5,528 nucleotides of DNA from Roseicyclus sp. (GTDB lineage Bacteria; Pseudomonadota; Alphaproteobacteria; Rhodobacterales; Rhodobacteraceae), in assembly GCA_018401055.1 (NCBI GenBank), contig JAGYLB010000002.1, positions 1 through 5,528 of the forward strand, in the 5' to 3' direction. The position numbers and the translations under genes were made by a program. The notes under the pieces were generated by a model. The model was not told the origin of the DNA. It did no database searches and worked only from the letters and a program-made list of their open reading frames with translations. Of the stretch, positions 1-4,928 are shown piece by piece (within the stretch, counting starts at the first letter, position 1; each line of letters begins with the position of its first letter).

Positions 1-23
1 CCGGCGGATCGGCGGCCGGAAGA

Positions 24-48
24 GCCACCCGGGTGGCAAGGCCCGGGT
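24..48. repeat. 14-base perfect palindrome with a repeated CCCGGGT core
   Basis: Positions 24-37 read GCCACCCGGGTGGC, a perfect palindrome. The core CCCGGGT (28-34) recurs at 42-48, a 14-base offset. It lies about 140 bases ahead of the first gene. It could be a binding site for a dimeric regulator or part of an upstream terminator stem, but no T-run follows it. GC-rich palindromes of this size arise fairly easily in such DNA, so the functional reading is weak. Confidence 0.3.
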
Positions 49-100
49 CCATGTTCGCTGCGCTGCGGAATAGGGACAAATGCCGGAAAGGGCAACCTTT

Positions 101-167
101 TGGTTTGGCCGCCCGCCCGGAGAGGCTTGCGGGATGCGCGCGGAGGGCACAGAAACGGGCCAAACCA
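101..167. repeat. Long-spaced 10-bp perfect inverted repeat in the leader of the first gene
   Basis: TGGTTTGGCC (101-110) and its exact reverse complement GGCCAAACCA (158-167) are separated by 47 bases. The right arm ends four bases before the ribosome binding site of the dehydrogenase gene. The arms could be two operator half-sites bound by a regulator across a loop, or could pair in the transcript close to the ribosome binding site. The repeat itself is seen directly; its role is inference. Confidence 0.4.
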
Positions 168-171
168 CGTC

Positions 172-178
172 GGGGAGG
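172..178 (+). promoter_or_regulatory. Ribosome binding site fixing the start of the HSD10-like dehydrogenase
   Basis: GGGGAGG at 172-178 lies 7 bases before the ATG at 186. This supports that start over the in-frame GTG at 33, which would add 51 Arg-rich residues ahead of the Rossmann fold. Confidence 0.75.
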
Positions 179-185
179 ATTTGGG

Positions 186-953
186 ATGCAGGACTGGACA
201 GGCATGGCCGCCATCGTGACGGGCGGGGCATCTGGCCTTGGGGCGGCGACGGTCGTCCGGCTTGCGGCCTGCGGTCTGCGCGTGGCCGTTTTCGATCTGG
301 ACGCGGACAAGGGGCAGGCACAGGCGCGCGCGGCAGGTGGCATGTTTGCCGCCGTCGATGTGTCAGACCCGGCCTCCGTCGCGGCGGGGATCGCGGCGGT
401 GGATGCGGCTTTGGGCGTGCCCCGCGTGCTGGTGAATTGCGCCGGAATTGGGCCGGCGGCCAAGACCGTGTCGCGGGGTGCCGCGCATGATGCCGCGCTG
501 TTCGACAAGGTCATCCGGGTCAACCTGATGGGCAGTTTCAACTGCGCCTCTCAGGTGGCTACACGGATGGTGGCCGCCGACCCTGTCGATGCCGATGGCG
601 CGCGCGGCGTGATCGTGAACACGGCCTCGGTCGCGGCCTATGACGGGCAGATCGGACAGGTCGCCTACGCCGCATCCAAGGGCGGGATCGTGGGCATGAC
701 GCTCCCCATGGCGCGCGATCTGGCCGACAAGGGCATCCGCGTCTGCACCATCGCGCCGGGGCTGTTCCTGACGCCGCTGCTGGAAGGGTTGCCGCAAGAG
801 GTGCAGACCTCGCTCGGCGCGCAGGTGCCGTTTCCGTCGCGGCTGGGCCATCCCGATGAATATGCCGCGATGGTCGAGCATATCACCCGCAACCCGATGC
901 TGAACGGCGAGGTGATCCGGCTCGACGGCGCGATCCGGATGGCCCCGCGATGA
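186..953 (+). CDS. HSD10-like SDR, 3-hydroxyacyl-CoA dehydrogenase
   Basis: A 255-residue classical short-chain dehydrogenase/reductase, predicted to be cytosolic and to oxidise 3-hydroxyacyl-CoA (or 2-methyl-3-hydroxybutyryl-CoA) to the 3-keto form with NAD+. Visible motifs are the nucleotide-binding TGGASGLG at residues 12-19, Asp37 at the end of the second strand (favours NAD over NADP), NCAG at 84-87, and a catalytic Asn113, Ser148, Tyr161, Lys165 set. The C-terminal half, including TIAPGLFLTPLL (188-199), QVPFPSRLG and NGEVIRLDGAIRM near the end, matches what I recall of human HSD10 (HSD17B10, 261 residues) almost word for word. That puts it in the HSD10 branch rather than with generic FabG reductases. 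The ATG is backed by a strong ribosome binding site. The stop overlaps the next gene as ATGA, implying one transcript and translational coupling. HSD10 family members accept several substrates, including branched acyl-CoAs and hydroxysteroids, so the true substrate is open. Confidence 0.9.
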   Translation: MQDWTGMAAIVTGGASGLGAATVVRLAACGLRVAVFDLDADKGQAQARAAGGMFAAVDVSDPASVAAGIAAVDAALGVPRVLVNCAGIGPAAKTVSRGAAHDAALFDKVIRVNLMGSFNCASQVATRMVAADPVDADGARGVIVNTASVAAYDGQIGQVAYAASKGGIVGMTLPMARDLADKGIRVCTIAPGLFLTPLLEGLPQEVQTSLGAQVPFPSRLGHPDEYAAMVEHITRNPMLNGEVIRLDGAIRMAPR

Positions 954-2227
954 GCGCGCGCCCGGTCCTGATCTCGGGCGGCGGTATCGCCGGTCTTGCC
1001 ATGGCGCTGACGCTGCACCAAATCGGCGTGCCGTTTCATGTGTTCGAATCCAGCCGAGAGATGCGCCCGCTGGGCGTGGGCATCAACCTGCAACCCAATG
1101 CGGTGCGCGAACTGATCGACCTTGGGATCACCGAGAGCGATCTGAACACGGTCGGTCTGCCCGCGCAGGAATGGGCGCTGGTGGGCCTGAACGGGCGCGA
1201 GGTGCATGCCGAGCCGCGCGGGCGCGCCGCTGGCTATCACTGGCCGCAATATGCCGCGCATCGCGGGCAGTTTCACATGCTGCTCTATCGCCGCCTGCTG
1301 GAACGGGCTGGGCCTGACTGCATCACTTTGGGCGCGCGGGTGACCGGCTATCGCCATGACGCGGGAAATGTGCTGGCCGATGTGGTCCGGGCCGATGGCA
1401 CGAGCATACAGGTGCAAGGCGCGCTTCTGTTGGGGGCCGATGGCATCCATTCGCGTATCCGCGCCCAGATGCACCCCGACCAGCCGCCGATCAACTGGGG
1501 TGGCGCGGTGATGTGGCGCGGCACCGTGCGCGCCAAACCGCTGCGCACGGAATCGTCCTTTGTCGGGCTTGGCACGCACCGGCACAGGATGGTGATCTAC
1601 CCGATCAGCCCGGTAGGTGCGGATGGCACCGCACTGATCAACTGGATCGCCGAGGTGACGGTGGACAATTCCAGCGGCTGGCCGGATGACAGCTGGTTCA
1701 AGCCCGTCGCCATGGACGATTTCATCCATCATTTCGAAAGCTTCCGCTACGATTGGCTCGATGTGCCTGCGATGCTGCGGTCGGCCGATTGCGCCTATGA
1801 AAACCCGATGATCGACCGCGATCCGGTGCCGACCTGGGTGGATGGCCCGGTGGCGCTGATGGGCGATGCGGCGCATGCGATGTATCCCACAGGGTCGAAC
1901 GGGGCGAGCCAGGCGATCGTGGATGCCCGCGTGATCGGGGCAAAGCTGCTGGCCCATGGCATGAGCGCCGATGCGCTGGCCGCCTATGACGCGCAGCTTT
2001 GCGGGCCGGTGTCGCAAGTGGTGTTGCGCAACCGGGGTGCCGGGCCGTTCGGGTTGCTGACGCTGCTTGATGAGCGCTGCGGCGGTGTCTTCGACGACAT
2101 CGAAGATGTGCTGCCCGAGGCTGAACGGCGCGACTACATGGCCGGATACAAGGCCGCGGCGGGCTTCGCCATCGAGACGCTGAACGCCGCCCCGCCCACT
2201 ATTTCGCCAAGCGCACGCATCGTCTGA
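950..2227 (+). CDS. FAD-dependent monooxygenase, PhzS-like
   Basis: A 425-residue flavoprotein of the p-hydroxybenzoate hydroxylase fold (group A monooxygenases), which use NAD(P)H and O2 to hydroxylate aromatic or related ring substrates. The N-terminal FAD-binding GGGIAG (residues 10-15) is followed by Glu33 for the FAD ribose. The middle DG motif is GADGIHS (162-168), and the GD motif that binds FAD and pyrophosphate is GDAAHAMYP (305-313). Several blocks match what I remember of Pseudomonas PhzS (about 402 residues): RPLGVGINLQPNAV (39-52), the HRG at 104-106, HPDQPP with the following WRGT, and IDRDPVP. PhzS hydroxylates and decarboxylates a methylated phenazine carboxylate; this protein need not share that substrate. 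It is soluble, with no signal peptide or membrane segment. The start overlaps the previous stop (ATGA) without a good ribosome binding site of its own, so translation is probably coupled. It could also be called salicylate-hydroxylase-like. Confidence 0.9.
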   Translation: MSARPVLISGGGIAGLAMALTLHQIGVPFHVFESSREMRPLGVGINLQPNAVRELIDLGITESDLNTVGLPAQEWALVGLNGREVHAEPRGRAAGYHWPQYAAHRGQFHMLLYRRLLERAGPDCITLGARVTGYRHDAGNVLADVVRADGTSIQVQGALLLGADGIHSRIRAQMHPDQPPINWGGAVMWRGTVRAKPLRTESSFVGLGTHRHRMVIYPISPVGADGTALINWIAEVTVDNSSGWPDDSWFKPVAMDDFIHHFESFRYDWLDVPAMLRSADCAYENPMIDRDPVPTWVDGPVALMGDAAHAMYPTGSNGASQAIVDARVIGAKLLAHGMSADALAAYDAQLCGPVSQVVLRNRGAGPFGLLTLLDERCGGVFDDIEDVLPEAERRDYMAGYKAAAGFAIETLNAAPPTISPSARIV

Positions 2228-2266
2228 GCCGGTTTCAGGTCAGTCTGAAGGGCCGCCCAGCCCCTG

Positions 2267-2295
2267 TTGACATAGGAATTGGATCGTTCCAAAAG
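2267..2295 (+). promoter_or_regulatory. Probable promoter with perfect -35 box
   Basis: TTGACA at 2267-2272 is a perfect sigma-70-type -35 hexamer in GC-rich DNA. With 17-base spacing the -10 position is CAAAAG at 2290-2295, matching the TATAAT consensus at only three positions. A weak -10 behind a perfect -35 suits a regulated promoter. Transcription would begin about 2300-2303, some 50 bases ahead of the oxidoreductase gene. Confidence 0.5.
2279..2292. promoter_or_regulatory. CG-centred palindrome, possible LacI-type operator
   Basis: TTGGATCGTTCCAA is a 14-base palindrome with one mismatched pair (T2284 against T2287) and a central CG. LacI-family regulators typically bind palindromes with a central CG. 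The site lies between the -35 box and the proposed -10, where a bound repressor would block RNA polymerase. The regulator is not in the window. The symmetry is seen; the family assignment is inference. Confidence 0.45.
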
Positions 2296-2308
2296 TGTCG
2301 AACACAGA

Positions 2309-2333
2309 TGACCGCCTTCGAGTCGGGCGGTCA
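2309..2333 (+). repeat. 8-bp stem-loop in the leader of the second group
   Basis: TGACCGCC (2309-2316) pairs perfectly with GGCGGTCA (2326-2333) around a 9-base loop. The stem ends 7 bases before the ribosome binding site. No T-run follows on either strand, so it is not an ordinary terminator. It could stabilise the 5' end of the transcript, affect translation start, or be a second protein-binding site. Confidence 0.45.
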
Positions 2334-2340
2334 GGATCAA

Positions 2341-2347
2341 AGGGAGG
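2341..2347 (+). promoter_or_regulatory. Ribosome binding site fixing the start of the AFR-like oxidoreductase
   Basis: AGGGAGG at 2341-2347 is followed, after 7 bases, by the ATG at 2355. It decides against the in-frame GTG at 2295, whose extra 20 residues would run through the hairpin and are unlike the family's N-terminus. Confidence 0.8.
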
Positions 2348-2354
2348 TGCCCGA

Positions 2355-3353
2355 ATGCGGTGGGGATTGATCGGCGCGAGCAACATCGCCGCAGGCCACA
2401 TGATCGGGGCGATCCGGGGCGCGGGCGGCGATATCCGATCCGTGCTGAGCGCCTCGGGCGAGCGGGCGGTGGCCTATGCGGCAGAGCATGGCATTCCGCA
2501 AGGCTTTGACGATCTGGAGGCGTTGTTGGCGGCGGATGATCTGGACGCGGTCTATATCTCCACCACCAATGAAAAGCATTTCGCCCAAGCCATGGCGGCG
2601 ATTGCGGCAGGCAAGCATGTGCTGTGCGAAAAGCCGCTCGCGATGACTGTGGCAGATGCGGTGACCATGGTGCGCGCGGCGGATGCGGCGGGCGTGGTAT
2701 TCGCCACCAACCACCATTTGCGCAATGCAGGCTCGCATCTGGCGATCCGCGAGGCTGTTCAGGCAGGGCGCATCGGCGATGTTCTGAGCGTGCGGGTGTT
2801 CCATGCTGTCCAGCTTCCTGCGTTCCTGCAAGGTTGGCGCATCGACAACCCCGCCGCCGGTGGTGGCGTTATCCCCGATATCGTGGTGCATGACGCCGAT
2901 ACCGTGCGCTTCCACCTAGGCGAAGACCCGGCCGAAGTCGTGGCGATGGCCGGTGCTTCGGGCATGGGGAACGGCGTTGAGGACAGCTGTATGTCGGTCT
3001 GGACCATGCCCTCGGGCGCGATGGTGCAGACGCATGAAAGCTTCACCCACGCCTTCGCCAAGACCGGGTTCGAGCTTCATGGCACCAAGGGATCCATTGT
3101 GGCGCGCAACGTGATGACGCAAGCGCCGGTGGGCGAGATCACCCTGCGGACCGAGGCGGGAGAAGAGGCGCTGAGCTTCTCCGACCACAACCTCTATCTG
3201 CGGGCGATAAACCTGTTTCATGCGGCGGTTCATGGGCATGGTCAGCCCTCCGCCGATGGGGTGGACGGGGTCAAATCGCTGGCAGTCGCCGCCGCCGTGG
3301 CCGAGGCAGCGCAAACGGGCCGCCGCGTTGCGGTGAATTACGGGGGCATCTGA
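2355..3353 (+). CDS. Gfo/Idh/MocA oxidoreductase, 1,5-anhydro-D-fructose reductase-like
   Basis: A 332-residue NAD(P)-dependent sugar-type oxidoreductase. The N-terminal Rossmann part starts MRWGLIGASNIA (1-12), continues through the STTNEKH stretch (69-75) and ends in the family signature CEKPLAMT (91-98). The C-terminal part has GGGVIPDIVVHDADT (169-183). Lys93, Asp175 and His179 form the Lys-Asp-His site typical of the family. Much of the sequence matches what I recall of Sinorhizobium morelense 1,5-anhydro-D-fructose reductase (333 residues, NADPH): TNHHLRNAG, RVFHAV, LQGWR, RNVMTQ-PVG and GHGQPSA. The counterparts of its cofactor residues Ala13 and Ser33 are present as Ala12 and Ser32, favouring NADPH. 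That enzyme reduces anhydrofructose to 1,5-anhydro-D-mannitol. The fit with neighbouring acyl-CoA genes is poor, so the natural substrate may be another keto-polyol or cyclic ketone. It is the first gene behind the internal promoter, and the CoA-transferase follows after 3 bases. Confidence 0.88.
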   Translation: MRWGLIGASNIAAGHMIGAIRGAGGDIRSVLSASGERAVAYAAEHGIPQGFDDLEALLAADDLDAVYISTTNEKHFAQAMAAIAAGKHVLCEKPLAMTVADAVTMVRAADAAGVVFATNHHLRNAGSHLAIREAVQAGRIGDVLSVRVFHAVQLPAFLQGWRIDNPAAGGGVIPDIVVHDADTVRFHLGEDPAEVVAMAGASGMGNGVEDSCMSVWTMPSGAMVQTHESFTHAFAKTGFELHGTKGSIVARNVMTQAPVGEITLRTEAGEEALSFSDHNLYLRAINLFHAAVHGHGQPSADGVDGVKSLAVAAAVAEAAQTGRRVAVNYGGI

Positions 3354-3356
3354 CCC

Positions 3357-4928
3357 ATGGGCAAGCATGTCACCGCCGCCGAGGCCGTCGCGCGCATCCC
3401 CGACGGGGCGGTCGTCACGGTGTCTTCTTCCTCGGCGCTGGGCTGTCCCGACGCGGTACTGAAGGCGCTGGGCGAGCGGTTCGAGACCGAGGGGCATCCG
3501 CGCGGCCTGACCACACTGCACCCGATCGCTGCGGGTGACATGTATGGCGTGAAGGGCGTCGATCATATCGCGAAGGACGGGCTTCTCGACCGTGTCATCG
3601 CGGGCAGCTATCCGTCGGGCCCGTCGTCGCTGCCCATGCCCGAGATCTGGAAGATGGTCGTGGAGGACCGCGTCGCGGCGTATAACGTGCCATCGGGCAT
3701 CATGTTTGACATGCACCGCGACGTGGCAGCGCGCCGCCCGGGTGTGCTGACGCGCGTGGGACTGGATACCTTTGTCGATCCGGTCCGCGAAGGCTGCGCG
3801 ATGAACGCGCGCGGGGCGGCTGCACCCATCGTGCAGCGGCAGGAGTTCGGCGGGCAGACATGGCTGCATTTCCCGAACATCGTGCCGCAGGTTGCCATCA
3901 TCCGCGCGACGACGGCGGATGAACGCGGCAACCTGACCTATGAACACGAAGGCGCGTATCTGGGCGCGCTGGATCAGGCGATTGCCGTGCGCAACCATGG
4001 CGGGCTGGTAATCGCACAGGTCAAGCGAATGACCGCTGCGGGAAGCCTCCGCCCCCATGACGTGCATGTGCCGGGGCATCTGGTGGATCTGATCGTAGTA
4101 GACCCAGACCAGAAGCAGACGACCGAAACACTCTATGATCCGGCCATCTCGGGCGAGATCATGCGGCCGTGGGACAGTTTTTCACTGGCCGAGCATGGCG
4201 TGGAGAAGATCATCGCGCGGCGCGCGGCGATGGAATTGCGGCGCGGCCAGACCGCCAATCTGGGCTTCGGCATTTCCGCCATGGTCCCGCGCATTCTTCT
4301 GGAAGAAGGCCATGCACAGGCGGTGACTTGGGCCATCGAACAGGGTGCTGTGGGGGGCATGCCCCTGACCGGCTTCGCCTTTGGCTGCGCGTCGAATGCG
4401 GATGCCTTTGTCCCCTCACCCAACCAGTTCACCTATTTTCAGGGCGGCGGGTTCGACCTGACCTTCCTGTCCTTCCTCGAGGTGGATGTGGAAGGGAACG
4501 TGAATGTCTCGAAGCTGGGCAAGAAGCCCTATCTGACTGCGGGCTGCGGCGGGTTCGTCGACATCACGGCACACGCGAAAAAGATCGTGTTCTCCGGCTA
4601 TTTCGAAGCCGGGGCCGAGCTTGAGTTGAGCGACACGGGCCTGCGGGTCGTGAAGCCGGGCAAATTCACCAAGATGGTGGAGGCGGTGGAGCATGTCACC
4701 TTCTCGGGCAGGCGCGCAGTCGAGCAGGGGCAGGATGTGCTCTATGTGACCGAGCGCTGCGTGATCCGGCTGACGCCTCAGGGACTGGTGGCGGTGGAGA
4801 TCATGCCGGGTATGGAGCCCGCGCGCGATATCGTGGCCGCAAGCCATGGCCGTGTTGCCGTGGCCGAGAATGCCACGGCGCTGCCCCTGTCGATCCTGCG
4901 TGACATGCCCATGGGGCTGAGCCTGTGA
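3357..4928 (+). CDS. Class I acyl-CoA transferase, fused alpha-beta chain (YdiF / propionate CoA-transferase type)
   Basis: A 523-residue enzyme that moves CoA from a donor such as acetyl-CoA to a carboxylic acid through a glutamyl-CoA thioester on the protein. The N-terminal half (about 1-270) has VGLDTFVDP (134-142), IRATTADERGNLT (182-194) and the VHVPGHLVDLIVVDP region (236-250). The C-terminal half (about 290-523) has the oxyanion block NLGFGISAMVP (301-311), the catalytic Glu328 in EQGAVGG (328-334), and GCGGFVDIT (396-404). Length and position of the Glu fit E. coli YdiF (about 531 residues, Glu333). One oddity is the N-terminal loop, which reads VSSSSALGCPD (22-32), Ser-rich where relatives usually have a Gly-rich stretch. 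The ATG lies 3 bases after the preceding stop with only GGGGG (3342-3346) as a weak ribosome binding site, so translation is probably coupled. The acid substrate cannot be read from the sequence. Confidence 0.92.
   Translation: MGKHVTAAEAVARIPDGAVVTVSSSSALGCPDAVLKALGERFETEGHPRGLTTLHPIAAGDMYGVKGVDHIAKDGLLDRVIAGSYPSGPSSLPMPEIWKMVVEDRVAAYNVPSGIMFDMHRDVAARRPGVLTRVGLDTFVDPVREGCAMNARGAAAPIVQRQEFGGQTWLHFPNIVPQVAIIRATTADERGNLTYEHEGAYLGALDQAIAVRNHGGLVIAQVKRMTAAGSLRPHDVHVPGHLVDLIVVDPDQKQTTETLYDPAISGEIMRPWDSFSLAEHGVEKIIARRAAMELRRGQTANLGFGISAMVPRILLEEGHAQAVTWAIEQGAVGGMPLTGFAFGCASNADAFVPSPNQFTYFQGGGFDLTFLSFLEVDVEGNVNVSKLGKKPYLTAGCGGFVDITAHAKKIVFSGYFEAGAELELSDTGLRVVKPGKFTKMVEAVEHVTFSGRRAVEQGQDVLYVTERCVIRLTPQGLVAVEIMPGMEPARDIVAASHGRVAVAENATALPLSILRDMPMGLSL

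Larger units (their letters stand above)
1..185. other. Upstream region without a supportable gene
   Basis: No reading frame here can be assigned to a family. One + strand frame ends at TAG 71-73 and could be the last residues of a gene starting outside the window. A - strand frame from an ATG at 52 reads open to the left edge but has no recognisable ribosome binding site. I see no convincing -35/-10 pair. The notable content is the palindrome at 24-37, the spaced inverted repeat at 101-167 and the ribosome binding site at 172-178. Confidence 0.4.
2228..2354. other. 127-base intergenic control region between the two gene groups
   Basis: This is the only real gap between genes in the window. 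From left to right it holds two weak inverted repeats (TTCAG/CTGAA at 2234-2249 and GGGC/GCCC at 2250-2263), a TTGACA box, a CG-centred palindrome, a hairpin and a ribosome binding site. The weak repeats are not followed by a T-run, so I do not call a terminator. The first transcript may read through into the second group. Confidence 0.6.

Noticed and set aside
1..52. Possible divergent - strand gene starting at ATG 52 and running off the left edge
   Set aside because: Only 17 codons are visible, there is no ribosome binding site, and the stretch contains the palindrome. It cannot be told from a chance open frame.
2..73. Possible C-terminal tail of an upstream + strand gene ending at TAG 71-73
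   Set aside because: Only about 23 residues, Arg/Gly-rich, with no recognisable family. Too short to support.
33..185. In-frame N-terminal extension of the dehydrogenase from GTG 33
   Set aside because: It adds 51 Arg-rich residues not seen in the family, and a strong ribosome binding site at 172-178 points to ATG 186.
665..2017. A 450-codon open frame on the - strand opposite the dehydrogenase and monooxygenase genes
   Set aside because: The translation is rich in His, Arg and Pro with no recognisable motif, as expected from the complement of GC-rich coding DNA. The + strand genes have complete family signatures.
2234..2263. Possible terminator after the monooxygenase (TTCAG/CTGAA and GGGC/GCCC inverted repeats)
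   Set aside because: The stems are only 4-5 bp and no T-run follows, so an intrinsic terminator is not supported.
2295..2354. In-frame N-terminal extension of the oxidoreductase from GTG 2295
   Set aside because: It would be translated through the hairpin. AGGGAGG at 2341-2347 and the family's MRWGLIGAS start support ATG 2355.
2916..4079. A 387-codon open frame on the - strand opposite the oxidoreductase and CoA-transferase genes
   Set aside because: Same low-complexity Arg/His composition, it spans the junction of two well-supported + strand genes, and no family is recognisable.
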